A stretch of DNA of 64,000 nt from Paenibacillus sp. 598K (GCF_003851045.1 NZ_BFBX01000065.1:47719-111718); one strand, 5' to 3'. Counted from the stretch's first letter, positions 1-8,730 are shown. Notes: generated by a model not told the origin, from the letters alone. A program made the numbers and translations.

Positions 1-151
1 AAGGTTGGAGGCAAGAGGAACTGAGGATCGGAGCGTAGTGGAGCTACGTGAGCACCGGAAGTTACGACTGCATCCAAGATTCGATGTCGAGTCAGCTTCT
101 CAGAGTTACTTCGTGATCAAAAACGGATGTTTTGAACTACCTCTAAAAGGA
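1..151 (+). repeat. Structured RNA-like repeat, copy A
   Basis: This stretch is closely similar to 36347-36498. Predicted helices: P1 5-11 (TTGGAGG) with 140-146 (CCTCTAA); P2 12-13 with 69-70 and 19-22 (AACT) with 60-63 (AGTT); P3 33-38 (GCGTAG) with 44-49 (CTACGT); P4 78-83 with 88-93 around an ATGT loop; P5 117-122 (TCAAAA) with 130-135 (TTTTGA). The 3' end runs into the ribosome-binding site of the next gene, so the element would lie in that gene's leader. The strand is inferred from this. Sequence to the left is outside the window. Confidence 0.7.
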
Positions 152-164
152 AGGGAGCTTGTCG

Positions 165-1442
165 ATGTCCCGCCGTCGCTACATCATGCTCCTCCTCGGT
201 CTCGGAATGGTCCTCTTGATGCTGGTACCGCTCTTGATGCTGCCCGGCTCGATCAGTAAGACGACCGAAGGCAAGGAGTGGAGCTGGTCGCCTGACACCG
301 TGCAGAGCGAAGAGCCGCGTAACAGATCGATTGATGTAATCGTTTCCATGTCTGAGATCGAGCTCGCCGAGCTCGATCAGCTGAACGATCGCTTCCAGAG
401 CGCGCATCCGGGGGCAGAGGTGCGGATCCACAATATGCCGCGTGAGGAGCTCTACGACCGGTTGAAGCGCGAGGCCGCGCTGGACGAGCTGCCGGACATC
501 CTGCTGCTTGAGAGCGAGTGGGTGCAGGAGTTCGCAGCGCGAGGGTATCTGGACCCGGTGGACGACCTGTACTCGGCCGAATCGCTGGCCGATCATCCGG
601 CCTCGCTGCTGCAGCAGGTGCGGTGGAATGGCTATCTGTGGGGCGTGCCGCTCCATCCCGACCCTAATGTGATCGTATGGAGCCGGAGCTTGCTAGAAGA
701 TGCGGGAGCGAAGGAAGCGCCGACGGACTGGGAGCGTCTGTCGACGCTGATCGGCGCGACCCGCGAAGCGGCGGGAGAGGGACCAGCGCCCCTCTGGCTC
801 GCTGGAGCGTCTAGTGGGGAGCCGCTGATGACTTGGCTGGCCGCGTTGCACACAGGCAGCGCGGCGACGGCGAGGCAAGCGTTGACCCTGCCTGACGGGT
901 TATGGGCTTGGCTGGAGAGTGGGGTGGCGGAGGGGCGGATCGAGCTGGCCGAGTCGGACCCGCTCGCGCTGGCAGAGCTGCTGAGCTCGGGTCGGCTGCT
1001 GTCGGCTGTCATGACCTGGTCGGACTACCAGCTCGTATCGAGTCGGCTGGGCGCCGGGCAGCTGCAGCTGTCGCTGCCGGAGGGCGGTCTGTTGTCGCCT
1101 GGAGGACGGAGCTGGGTCATCGCCGACCGGTCTGCCGAGCAGGAGCTGGCTCATGACTGGGTAGCCGCTGCCGTCTCCTTGGACGCCCAGCGGGAAGCAC
1201 TAGCGCGCCGGACGACGATACCGGCTCGCCTCTCGCTATATGCGGGGAGTGCCAGCGGTCAGGAGCGAACGATCCCCGTCTGGCTGGAGCAGGCGCTCTC
1301 GGTGCCTGCGCTGATGCCGTCCGGGCCTGACTGGTACGCCCGCATGGCAGCCTATGAGAGCTTGTGGCAGCGCTGGCAAGCGGGGGAGCTGACGGCAGCG
1401 GCCTATCGCGAGGGCTGGGAGGCGCGGTTGCCGAGTTCGTAG
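165..1442 (+). CDS. Extracellular solute-binding protein, family 1, membrane-anchored
   Basis: The 425-residue product resembles family 1 substrate-binding proteins of sugar ABC transporters. It has a basic N-terminus (MSRRR), one hydrophobic segment at about residues 6-27, then an outside domain with the typical early LxxLxxxF pattern (ELDQLNDRFQ), a DILLLES segment and a YLWGVPLHPDP segment. I see no lipobox cysteine, so it is probably held by an uncleaved N-terminal anchor or released by signal peptidase I. ATG 165 is preferred over an in-frame TTG at 159 because AAGGAAGGGAG lies about 7 nt upstream of the ATG and only 1 nt from the TTG. No permease or ATPase gene adjoins it in the window. 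The structured repeat forms its leader. The ligand is unknown. Confidence 0.8.
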   Translation: MSRRRYIMLLLGLGMVLLMLVPLLMLPGSISKTTEGKEWSWSPDTVQSEEPRNRSIDVIVSMSEIELAELDQLNDRFQSAHPGAEVRIHNMPREELYDRLKREAALDELPDILLLESEWVQEFAARGYLDPVDDLYSAESLADHPASLLQQVRWNGYLWGVPLHPDPNVIVWSRSLLEDAGAKEAPTDWERLSTLIGATREAAGEGPAPLWLAGASSGEPLMTWLAALHTGSAATARQALTLPDGLWAWLESGVAEGRIELAESDPLALAELLSSGRLLSAVMTWSDYQLVSSRLGAGQLQLSLPEGGLLSPGGRSWVIADRSAEQELAHDWVAAAVSLDAQREALARRTTIPARLSLYAGSASGQERTIPVWLEQALSVPALMPSGPDWYARMAAYESLWQRWQAGELTAAAYREGWEARLPSS

Positions 1443-1462
1443 ATGCGATAGCACACGGAACA

Positions 1463-1486
1463 GGGGCTTCTCACAGAGAGAGCCCC
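1463..1486. terminator. Stem-loop between convergent genes
   Basis: GGGGCT (1463-1468) pairs with AGCCCC (1481-1486), with TCTC/GAGA inside. It lies between the 3' ends of two convergent genes and overlaps the stop codon of the minus-strand gene. There is no T-run on either side, so termination activity is uncertain. Confidence 0.35.
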
Positions 1487-2556
1487 AGCTTGACGATCAG
1501 ATAGCCGTCGCGCACCGCGACGGACTTGGCCTCTACGAGAGAGACGATCTTCTGCGGATAAAAGCCGAGATCGAACTCCTCCTCGAGTGCGCGGGAGGTC
1601 GTATCGGGCAGCGTCAGACCGTTGAAGATCAACTCGTCTACATGGAAGAGGATGACTCCTTGCGGTTGCTGCTCCAGCGTGTAATGGCCGCGGATCGCCA
1701 CCTCCATCCCTTCGCGCTTGCCCTCGACGATGACCTGATCGTCCTTGAAGGCGAACGAAAAATTGGCGAACAGTTCATTTTGCTCGCGCAAAAAGGCGTT
1801 GAGCGCATCCTCGGGCAGTTCAATCGTATATTCGAGTCCCTTGAGCGACAAATACTCACTGTTCTTCTGCAGCCAGCTCGGCAGCTCGACCATCGCCGCA
1901 GCGAGCGCCCGGAAGTATTGCTTTACCTCATGCAGGCCAACGCTCTCCCAAAAGCCGGCGATCTCCTCCATCATCAGCTTGATCTGCTCGCTGTCGCTGC
2001 GTCGGCTCATCCGGCTGTCGATCTCCTCTTGCAGCGCAATCAGACGCGCCCGCTGCAGCTGCAGATTGCGATCGATCGTCTCAAGCTGCAGCTGCTCGAT
2101 CTGCAGACGGCTTCGTCCGTCGGCCAGCTCGGTCTGCTCGCTCAGCAGCAGGTCCAGCGTCTGCTTGTCTCGGGAGACGATATGATCGTAATAGTCCAGC
2201 ACAGCTATCAGGTCCTGCAGGCTTTTGGACGAGAAAATCGACATCAAGAATGATTGCTTCTCTCCGGTATAGTAGGCGCGCAGCACATGGCCGGCTTCTT
2301 CGCGACGGCTCTCCAGCTCGTCCGATTTGGTCGCAAGGTCGGCATCCAGGGAGCGGAGATTACGCTGCAGCGCCTCGCGTTGTGTCGCGATCCGCTCGAT
2401 CTCCTTGTCGATCTCGATAACCGACAGACTTTTCTCCAGCAGCTGCCTCGTCTCTTCCTCGGCAGGCACCGCCAGCGTCGGCGAGGAGGGACTAAGTCCC
2501 AGCAGCAACAAGGAGCCTGCGGCTGCCCAGAGCAAAAGCTTCGCTTTCAAGTTCAC
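1471..2556 (-). CDS. Secreted coiled-coil protein (PcsB/CwlO N-domain-like)
   Basis: The 361-residue product has a signal-like hydrophobic N-terminus (residues 5-22), then heptad-rich helices at about residues 35-190 with the segment LRAYYTGEKQSFLMSIFSS. That segment resembles the coiled-coil N-domains of cell-wall hydrolase regulators such as PcsB and CwlO. No NlpC/P60 or other catalytic domain follows. The C-terminal 150 residues look beta-rich and are not recognised. The start is GTG with AAAGGAGGGG 9 nt upstream. It converges with the solute-binding protein gene. A structural or regulatory envelope role is an inference from domain form only. Confidence 0.7.
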   Translation of the reverse strand: MNLKAKLLLWAAAGSLLLLGLSPSSPTLAVPAEEETRQLLEKSLSVIEIDKEIERIATQREALQRNLRSLDADLATKSDELESRREEAGHVLRAYYTGEKQSFLMSIFSSKSLQDLIAVLDYYDHIVSRDKQTLDLLLSEQTELADGRSRLQIEQLQLETIDRNLQLQRARLIALQEEIDSRMSRRSDSEQIKLMMEEIAGFWESVGLHEVKQYFRALAAAMVELPSWLQKNSEYLSLKGLEYTIELPEDALNAFLREQNELFANFSFAFKDDQVIVEGKREGMEVAIRGHYTLEQQPQGVILFHVDELIFNGLTLPDTTSRALEEEFDLGFYPQKIVSLVEAKSVAVRDGYLIVKLGLSL

Positions 2557-2713
2557 GGACGGCTTCCCCTCCTTTGGGTGTTATAGCATCATATCATTGC
2601 CGCTGCCAGGCAAGCAATCGACCAAACGAACGATTTGTGCGAGTATCTCCTATTTAGGAATATATGCGAGAATGACGCGATCATGCGGACAACCAACCTT
2701 CTCCGAGGCCATT

Positions 2714-2744
2714 AAAAAAGCAGCCGGACGCTCGTCCGGCTGCT
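2714..2744 (-). terminator. Rho-independent terminator of the DUF2626 gene
   Basis: On the minus strand a GC-rich hairpin (GCAGCCGGAC paired with GTCCGGCTGC) is followed directly by CTTTTTT. It lies about 35 nt beyond the stop of the gene at 2780-3016. The remaining intergenic sequence at 2581-2779 shows nothing else I can support. Confidence 0.85.
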
Positions 2745-2779
2745 TTGGCTTCGATCATGCAATTCGCTGTTCGGTCGTA

Positions 2780-3016
2780 TTAAAACGGCAAGCCCATCTC
2801 GAAAACGGACCAATACGTGAATCCCAAAAATGCAGTGATCATATATCCCCAGAACATCAATATGTATGTTCTCTCGGAGAAATTCAAATATCCCAACAGG
2901 ACGAACGCTGCGGTCTGGGCAAAGAACAACAGCGCCATTTCATACATATGACCAGCATATGCCATCAGCCCGATCACGAGCGTCCAAAATCCAAGTACCC
3001 GAAACATACGTGCCAT
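2780..3016 (-). CDS. DUF2626 family small membrane protein
   Basis: The 78-residue product is almost all hydrophobic, with about three membrane segments. The pattern RMFRVLGFW near the start, LLFFAQTAAF in the middle and YLNFSERTYI matches what I recall of the DUF2626 family of Bacilli (YqgY-like). Function is unknown. The ATG has GGAAGGGGG upstream. It is a single-gene unit ended by the terminator at 2714-2744 and divergent from the RsfA-like gene. Confidence 0.75.
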   Translation of the reverse strand: MARMFRVLGFWTLVIGLMAYAGHMYEMALLFFAQTAAFVLLGYLNFSERTYILMFWGYMITAFLGFTYWSVFEMGLPF

Positions 3017-3322
3017 GCTTCAATCCCCCTTCCGTCAGTCGCATCCCAATACTAAACAACATTATACCTCGGCCCTAAGGCACTGTAAACTGAAATCGGT
3101 GACGAAATGGCAAACTTTCTGCCGCATTACCCGCTGTCCGCAACGGCTATCCACCGCAGGGTGCAGCGCTTCCTCCCGCTTATCTTGCGCATAACGGATG
3201 ACTTCCATGTATGAGTGTCGGAGAAAATGGATATACATTTTAGTATCCGATAGATTCTATGAACTCTACCAAGGGCATAGAGATAAATGGAGCGCCCTTT
3301 ATGTTAGGAGGTTTTGGGAAGG
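3017..3322. other. Divergent intergenic region
   Basis: These 306 nt separate two divergent genes and must hold promoters for both. I see TATACATT at 3232-3239, which resembles a sigma-E -10 element, but no well-placed -35. AGGAGG at 3306-3311 is the ribosome-binding site for the rightward gene. No open reading frame or clear hairpin is supportable. Confidence 0.4.
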
Positions 3323-3964
3323 ATGACAGCAGTAAGACAAGACGCGTGGAGCGCCGATGACGATTTGATGCTGGCGGAAGTGACGTTGCGTCACATTCGC
3401 GAGGGCAGTACCCAGCTTGCAGCCTTCGAGGAGGTCGGCGAGCGTATCGGCCGGACATCGGCTGCGTGCGGATTTCGATGGAACAGTTGCGTTCGCAAAC
3501 GGCACGAGGAGGGCATCCAGCTCGCCAAGCAGCAGCGCCAAAAGCGTAATTATTTGCGGAAGCAAAGCTTCGCTAATGTCCCGCAAGTATCGGGTATCGC
3601 CTCAGCCGAAGCCGGAGAAGAAGCCGGCAGAGCGATGGGCGCCGACGACATTACGATTGAAGCGATCATTCGGTTTCTTAAAAGCTGGAAGGGTCACTAT
3701 CAAGAGCTGAATCGACACGTCAAGACGCTAGAGAAGGAACTGAAAGAAAAAGATGAGGAAATCTTCGAGCTGCGAGTAAAGGCCGAGAAGCTCTCGCGAG
3801 AGGTCAACAGCGCCCAGACCGACTATCGGACAGTCAACGACGATTACAAGACGTTGATCCAGATTATGGACCGGGCCCGCAAGCTGGCGACGCTGGGCGA
3901 GGAAGAAGAAGTGAAGCCGCGCTTCAAGATGGATGCCAACGGAAACCTGGAACGTATTGAATAG
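3323..3964 (+). CDS. ylbO: RsfA-family (YlbO-like) sporulation transcription regulator
   Basis: The 213-residue product has an N-terminal Myb/SANT-like helix-turn-helix (WSADDDLMLAEVTLRHI through GFRWNSCVRKR, residues 9-60). A variable linker follows, then a coiled coil at about residues 120-190 (KTLEKELKEKDEEIFELRVK). This is the RsfA family of forespore or mother-cell regulators. In B. subtilis ylbO lies just upstream of panE-like ylbQ and bshC, as here, although ylbP is absent. ATG 3323 is chosen over TTG 3314 because AGGAGG at 3306-3311 is too close to the TTG. A sporulation role is inferred from family and synteny. Confidence 0.8.
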   Translation: MTAVRQDAWSADDDLMLAEVTLRHIREGSTQLAAFEEVGERIGRTSAACGFRWNSCVRKRHEEGIQLAKQQRQKRNYLRKQSFANVPQVSGIASAEAGEEAGRAMGADDITIEAIIRFLKSWKGHYQELNRHVKTLEKELKEKDEEIFELRVKAEKLSREVNSAQTDYRTVNDDYKTLIQIMDRARKLATLGEEEEVKPRFKMDANGNLERIE

Positions 3965-4103
3965 CTGCAAGTCTGACAGTCGCAAGCAGTGTGCTTCGGA
4001 GCAATCCGGGCGCAGCTTGCGGCTGTTTTGGTGTGCGTGCTTAACGAATGATGCTTTGTTCTGGTAAGATAGAGCCAGCTTATACTAGAGGTGGTGGACG
4101 GGG

Positions 4104-5033
4104 ATGAGGATATGGATCATCGGCGCCGGCGCAATCGGTATGCTCTATGCCGCCCGGCTGGCGGCTGGCGGAACGGTGGTGCGTCTCCTGACGCGGACTC
4201 CCGAGCAGGCGGAAGCGCTGCGAGTCGAAGGCATCAAGTGGAGCGGCTCGGCGGCGCATGGGCATGAAGCGGTGCAAGCATCTGCGATAGTAGAGGAACT
4301 GGAGGACTTTGGTCCCGACGCCGTGCTGCTGACAGTCAAGCAGGTCCATATCGATGACCGCATGATCCTTAAGCTGGCGAGCCTCGTACCGCAGACGGCA
4401 GACATCTACTGTCTGCAAAACGGCATCGGCCATCTGGAGCGGCTCCGCGCCGAGCTGCCGGGCCATCGCATCCTCGCGGCGGTGACGACCGACGGGGCAC
4501 TGCGAGTCGGACAACGCGAGGTGCGGCATACCGGAGTGGGCGAGCTGTGGCTGGAGGAGATCCCGAGCGCGGACAGAGAGGCGGCGGAACGTCAAAAAAA
4601 GTTGCTCGTGGCGATGAAAAAGGCAGGAATTGGCGTGTTTTTGTCGAATCAAATGGAGAATCGCATGTACCGGAAATTGCTGCTCAATAGCGTCATCAAT
4701 CCGCTGACAGCACTCTTCGGGGTGAAGAATGGCGAGCTTCCCGATGATCCGGAGCGGCTGGCTGTCATGCGGGCGCTTCACGAGGAAGCTGCCGCAGTCC
4801 TGCAGCGGGCGGGCTTGCCGCTGGACGGGGACGAATGGGAGCGCTTGCTGGCGTTGTGTCGGCTTACCGCCGACAATGAGTCTTCGATGCTGCGAGATGT
4901 GAGGAGCGGACGCCCTACCGAGATCGACTGGATTAACGGCGGCGTCGTTGCGCTTGCGCGGCAGCTGGGGCTCGAGACGCCGCTTAATGAGGCGATCGTG
5001 GCGCAGGTGAAGCAACAGGCAACAGATAGGTGA
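4104..5033 (+). CDS. panE: 2-dehydropantoate 2-reductase
   Basis: This 309-residue enzyme would reduce ketopantoate to pantoate with NADPH in coenzyme A synthesis. The N-terminal nucleotide-binding motif GAGAIG is at residues 7-12. The C-terminal helical domain holds the KLLLNSVINPLTAL segment near residue 190 that carries the family's catalytic lysine. Length is normal. The start is ATG with GGTGGTGGACGGGG upstream. It corresponds to B. subtilis ylbQ by position. The ApbA/PanE family also contains other reductases, so the substrate is inferred. Confidence 0.88.
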   Translation: MRIWIIGAGAIGMLYAARLAAGGTVVRLLTRTPEQAEALRVEGIKWSGSAAHGHEAVQASAIVEELEDFGPDAVLLTVKQVHIDDRMILKLASLVPQTADIYCLQNGIGHLERLRAELPGHRILAAVTTDGALRVGQREVRHTGVGELWLEEIPSADREAAERQKKLLVAMKKAGIGVFLSNQMENRMYRKLLLNSVINPLTALFGVKNGELPDDPERLAVMRALHEEAAAVLQRAGLPLDGDEWERLLALCRLTADNESSMLRDVRSGRPTEIDWINGGVVALARQLGLETPLNEAIVAQVKQQATDR

Positions 5034-5051
5034 GAGAGGGGCGAAGCGTCA

Positions 5052-5450
5052 GTGGAGGTGTTGTGGGAGAGCGCCAAGCAAGTTTACGCTTTTCTGGCCG
5101 TCATACCCGTAGTGCCGTTTGTCTTGATCTATCTTGGCTATAGCGCGTATTTTGGCGACCGAAAAAAAGCTTTTCGCTTGGCGATGGACATTACGACAGC
5201 GCTGCTGATCGGCTGCGTAACCGTGCTGTTTAATCGAATCTTCGGCAGCAGCTTTGGCTTTTTCGGCATTTTGTTGCTGCTGTTGCTCGGCGCCGGGCTG
5301 CTCGGCAATTTACAATATCGCAGCAAAGGCCGCATCGATGCCAAGCGCATCTTCCGCGGCGTCTGGCGAATCGGTTTTTTCGTCATGTCGATGCTGTATA
5401 TTTTGTTTATGATCATGGGGATGGGGCAGACGTTCCTGCTGGCGGGCTAG
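5052..5450 (+). CDS. DUF3397 family membrane protein
   Basis: This 132-residue protein has four predicted membrane helices, around residues 12-30, 45-65, 70-88 and 108-128, and a basic loop between helices 3 and 4. It matches my recollection of the DUF3397 family found next to bshC in Bacilli. No function is known. GTG 5052 has GAGAGAGGGG about 11 nt upstream; a GTG at 5058 is possible. It follows panE closely and is probably cotranscribed with it. Confidence 0.7.
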   Translation: MEVLWESAKQVYAFLAVIPVVPFVLIYLGYSAYFGDRKKAFRLAMDITTALLIGCVTVLFNRIFGSSFGFFGILLLLLLGAGLLGNLQYRSKGRIDAKRIFRGVWRIGFFVMSMLYILFMIMGMGQTFLLAG

Positions 5451-5499
5451 CTGGACATCTGCGGACAGCTCTTCTTTTCGAAGAAGGGTTGTTTTTGCT

Positions 5500-5528
5500 T
5501 TGACGGGGTCAATCAGGTTGTGTACAAT
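5500..5528 (+). promoter_or_regulatory. Sigma-A promoter for bshC
   Basis: TTGACG (5500-5505) and TACAAT (5523-5528) are separated by 17 nt. The -10 lies 42 nt upstream of the bshC start. It is a near-consensus vegetative promoter at the start of the bshC unit. Confidence 0.8.
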
Positions 5529-5570
5529 CAAACCTAAGTAGCGCAATGTAATGGAGGTTAGGGGAGTGCC

Positions 5571-7217
5571 ATGAAGACGCAAGTACACGAGAGACGGCCC
5601 GGCTCGACCTTGACCGATGCGTACGTCGGGCGCACTGACCCGAGGGTGAGGGAGTTGTTCCCTTACCATCCGCTGGAGGCGGGGGATTGGGAGCGCCGCG
5701 CCGCCCAGCTCGACGATCAGGTGGGCAACCGCGCTGACCGCGAGGGTCTCGGCCGGGCGCTGACCGCTTACAATCGCAGCCATGGCGCTTCGTCACAGAC
5801 GCTGCAAGCAATCGAACGTCTGGCAGGCGGCGCGCTGGCGGTCGTCGGCGGGCAACAGGCAGGCCTGTGGGGCGGGCCGCTTATGGTCATCCACAAGGCG
5901 GTGACGATCATCGCGGCGGCCCGTGACGCCGAGCGCAGGCTCGGCCGCCCCGTCGTGCCGGTATTCTGGATCGCGGGCGAGGATCACGACTGGGAGGAAG
6001 CCTCTCACACCTACGTGCCCGAGGACGGCAAGCTGCGCAAGCTGGCGGTCGAGCGGCCAGCGGGCCCTCGTACCTCGGTCAGTCAGACGCCGCTGACGCC
6101 CGATGTGTGGGAGCAGGAGCTGGCTGAGCTGGCAGCCGTGTTGCCGGACACCGCTCGCAAGCCTGAGCTGCTGACGAAGCTGCAGTCGCTGACGGCTGGC
6201 GCGCAGACGATGTCCGATCAGCAGGCGGCGATCCTCGCCTGGCTGTTCGCCGGCGAAGGGCTCGTGCTGCTGGATGCCGACGACCCGGCGTTGCGGCAGC
6301 TGGAGGCGCCGATGCTGCAACGGATGCTGGCGGACAATGGCGAGCTGGAGGAGGCGTACACTGCGGCTGCGAGCGACGTCTCGGCCTGGGGATATGCCCT
6401 CCAGGCTGAAGCGGAGCACGGAAGCGCCAATCTGTTCTATTATAGAAAAGAGACGCTAACGCCTGAGCGTAGCGAGCGCATCAAGCTCTACCGCACCGCA
6501 GAAGGGTTCGCCGATCGGCGCGGATTGATTCGGCTGACGGCGGACGAGGCGCTGGCTCAAGCAGCGGACGCGCCGGAGCGCTTCAGTAATAATGTGCTCA
6601 GTCGGCCGATCATGCAGGACTATCTGCTGCCGGTGCTGGCTGCCGTGCTCGGTCCCGGCGAGATCGCATACTGGGGCATCATCGGCCGGGCGTTCCGGCT
6701 GATGGGCATGGAGATGCCGATCGTCCTGCCCCGGATGTCCTTCACGCTGATCGATGAGACCAGCGCCAAGCATCTGGAGAAGTACGACCTGACACTGGAC
6801 GATATCATTGATCGTTTCGAGGCGCGGCGCGACGACTGGCTGGCAGAGCAGGACGAAGGGTGGCTCGAGGCGCGCTTCGAGGAGACGAAGCGGCAGTTGC
6901 TCGCGCTCTACGAGCCGCTGCTTGGCGAGGTGACAGAGCGGATGCCGGGGCTCGCGGGGCTCGCCGCCAAAAACCGCGAGTTGTTGGGCGAGCAGGTTGA
7001 ATTTATGCGCCGGCGGGTGCTGGCCGAGCTGGAGCGACGCCACGAGGTGGCGCTGCGGCAGCTGGATCGCCTGCGGTTGATGCTGCATCCCGGGGCGCCG
7101 CAGGAGAGGGTGCTCAACTTTGCTCCCTATTGGTCGAGATACGGCGATGAGTGGCTGCGGCAGCTGTTGGCCGTGCCGTACGATCCGAGCGGCAGACATC
7201 GGCTAGTCTATCTCTAA
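5571..7217 (+). CDS. bshC: Bacillithiol biosynthesis cysteine-adding enzyme
   Basis: The 548-residue BshC would add cysteine to glucosaminyl-malate in the last step of bacillithiol synthesis. The family signature GGQQAGLWGGPL lies near residue 95. Downstream are VFWIAGEDHDWEE, then FSNNVLSRPIMQD, and a C-terminal coiled coil at about residues 415-510. Length is normal. ATG has TGGAGG and GGGGAG upstream. A near-consensus promoter precedes it. In B. subtilis bshC (yllA) directly precedes mraZ; here an adenosylhomocysteinase gene intervenes. A weak 7-bp hairpin follows at 7219-7237. Confidence 0.93.
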   Translation: MKTQVHERRPGSTLTDAYVGRTDPRVRELFPYHPLEAGDWERRAAQLDDQVGNRADREGLGRALTAYNRSHGASSQTLQAIERLAGGALAVVGGQQAGLWGGPLMVIHKAVTIIAAARDAERRLGRPVVPVFWIAGEDHDWEEASHTYVPEDGKLRKLAVERPAGPRTSVSQTPLTPDVWEQELAELAAVLPDTARKPELLTKLQSLTAGAQTMSDQQAAILAWLFAGEGLVLLDADDPALRQLEAPMLQRMLADNGELEEAYTAAASDVSAWGYALQAEAEHGSANLFYYRKETLTPERSERIKLYRTAEGFADRRGLIRLTADEALAQAADAPERFSNNVLSRPIMQDYLLPVLAAVLGPGEIAYWGIIGRAFRLMGMEMPIVLPRMSFTLIDETSAKHLEKYDLTLDDIIDRFEARRDDWLAEQDEGWLEARFEETKRQLLALYEPLLGEVTERMPGLAGLAAKNRELLGEQVEFMRRRVLAELERRHEVALRQLDRLRLMLHPGAPQERVLNFAPYWSRYGDEWLRQLLAVPYDPSGRHRLVYL

Positions 7218-7269
7218 GATTGGTTTTCCGAACCGATATTTTGATCTGACAAATGGAGGAATCATCTAA

Positions 7270-8532
7270 ATGAGTGTTAAGGAAAAAAGCATCGTCCGCG
7301 ACCTGGCGTTGGCGCCTGAAGGTCATCTGAAAATCGAATGGGTCAAAGCGCATATGCCGGTGCTGAACCGGATCCGCGAGCAATTCGAGCAAGAGCAGCC
7401 GTTCAAAGGGCTGAAGGTTGCCATCTCTCTTCATCTGGAAGCGAAGACCGCTTATCTGGCCAAGGTGATCCAAGCTGGCGGCGCCGAGGTGACGATTACG
7501 GGCAGCAACCCGCTGTCGACGCAGGATGACGTATGTGCGGCACTGGTTGAAGACGGCATCACCGTATTCGCCAAGTACAATCCCGACCCAGTCGAGTACA
7601 AGGAGCTGATGGTCAAGGCGCTGGAGTCGAAGCCGGACCTGATCATCGATGACGGCGGCGATCTGGTGACGATCCTGCACTCCGAGCGTCCCGATCTGCT
7701 CGCGGGCGTGCGCGGCGGCGCCGAGGAGACGACAACCGGCATCCTGCGCTTGAAGGCGCTGGAGAAAGAGGGAGAGCTGAAGTTCCCTGTCGTCGCGGTC
7801 AACGATGCCTTCTGCAAATACTTGTTCGATAATCGCTATGGCACCGGACAGTCGGTCTGGGACGGCATCAACCGGACGACCAATCTGGTCGTGGCAGGCA
7901 AGACAGTCGTCGTCGTCGGCTATGGCTGGTGCGGCAAAGGCGTCGCGATGCGCGCCAAAGGGCTGGGCGCTAATGTCATCGTCACGGAAATCGACGCCAT
8001 CAAAGCGGTAGAGGCTTATATGGACGGCTTTGCGGTCATGCCGATGCTCGAGGCCGCCAAGCTTGGCGACTTCTTCGTCACGGTAACCGGCAATCGCGAT
8101 GTCATCCGCGGCGAGCACTATGAAGTGATGAAGGATGGGGCGATCCTCTCCAACGCCGGCCACTTCGATATCGAGGTCAACAAGCCGGAGCTGGAGGCGC
8201 TCAGCACGGGCAAGCGGACGGTTCGCCGCAACATCGAGGAATATCAGCTTAAGGATGGACGCAGCATCTATCTGCTCGCAGAGGGCCGACTGGTCAACCT
8301 GGCGGCGGGCGACGGACACCCGGCGGAGATTATGGATATGACCTTCGCGCTGCAGGCGATGTCGCTCAAATATGTCAACGAGCAATATGAGTCGATCGGC
8401 AGCAAGGTGCTTAATGTGCCGTACGAGCTGGATGAGCAGGTGGCCCGTTACAAGCTCGAATCGCTTGGCACCGGCATCGATCGAATCAGCGACGAGCAGC
8501 GTTCCTACCTTGATAGCTGGACTGAACACTAA
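7270..8532 (+). CDS. ahcY: Adenosylhomocysteinase (S-adenosylhomocysteine hydrolase)
   Basis: This 420-residue NAD-dependent enzyme hydrolyses S-adenosylhomocysteine to adenosine and homocysteine. Evidence: the N-terminal [12 protein letters not shown] segment, [21 protein letters not shown] and [23 protein letters not shown]; the Rossmann motif GYGWCGKG at about residues 217-224; and NAGHFDIEV and NLAAGDGHP near the C-terminus. It has the shorter prokaryotic form without the long C-terminal insertions of eukaryotic enzymes. ATG has GGAGG 10-14 nt upstream. A strong terminator follows, so it ends its own unit ahead of mraZ. B. subtilis uses the MtnN/LuxS route instead, and the location between bshC and mraZ is not the Bacillus order. 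Confidence 0.93.
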   Translation: MSVKEKSIVRDLALAPEGHLKIEWVKAHMPVLNRIREQFEQEQPFKGLKVAISLHLEAKTAYLAKVIQAGGAEVTITGSNPLSTQDDVCAALVEDGITVFAKYNPDPVEYKELMVKALESKPDLIIDDGGDLVTILHSERPDLLAGVRGGAEETTTGILRLKALEKEGELKFPVVAVNDAFCKYLFDNRYGTGQSVWDGINRTTNLVVAGKTVVVVGYGWCGKGVAMRAKGLGANVIVTEIDAIKAVEAYMDGFAVMPMLEAAKLGDFFVTVTGNRDVIRGEHYEVMKDGAILSNAGHFDIEVNKPELEALSTGKRTVRRNIEEYQLKDGRSIYLLAEGRLVNLAAGDGHPAEIMDMTFALQAMSLKYVNEQYESIGSKVLNVPYELDEQVARYKLESLGTGIDRISDEQRSYLDSWTEH

Positions 8533-8545
8533 ACTCAAGATTTTC

Positions 8546-8578
8546 GCATCTCTCCTTCGGAGGGATGCTTTTTTTTTG
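8546..8578 (+). terminator. Rho-independent terminator after ahcY
   Basis: GCATCTCTCC pairs with GGAGGGATGC around a TTC loop (10 bp) and is followed by eight or more T residues. It isolates the upstream unit from the dcw cluster. Confidence 0.92.
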
Positions 8579-8684
8579 CCTTGTCATCGGAAGATTAGAA
8601 ATCGTTCATGAGACGAAGATTTCGACATTTTGCAGGAGGGGGAAGAAGGAGTTTTAGCCTGCGTGGCGAATAATTTCAAAAGCG

Positions 8685-8730
8685 GTGGTGCAAAGTGGGG
8701 GAAAGTGGTGTAAAAGGGTAGAGGGGTGGG
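8685..8730 (+). promoter_or_regulatory. MraZ operator (10-bp direct repeats)
   Basis: Repeats GTGGTGCAAA (8685), GTGGGGGAAA (8695), GTGGTGTAAA (8705) and AAAGGGTAGA (about 8714), then GGGGTGGG, recur at 10-bp spacing just upstream of mraZ. MraZ is known to bind TGGG-type repeats of this period in its own promoter in E. coli and Mycoplasma. The last G-rich unit also serves as the mraZ ribosome-binding site. I could not place a convincing promoter between 8581 and 8684. Confidence 0.7.

Noticed and set aside
3206-3239. A sigma-E promoter for the RsfA-like gene
   Set aside because: TATACATT fits a -10, but the only -35-like sequence (CATGTAT) is about 19 nt away, too far for sigma-E.
7270-8532. 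Recent horizontal transfer of ahcY
   Set aside because: GC content and codon use look the same as bshC and rsmH, and there are no mobile-element remains around it.
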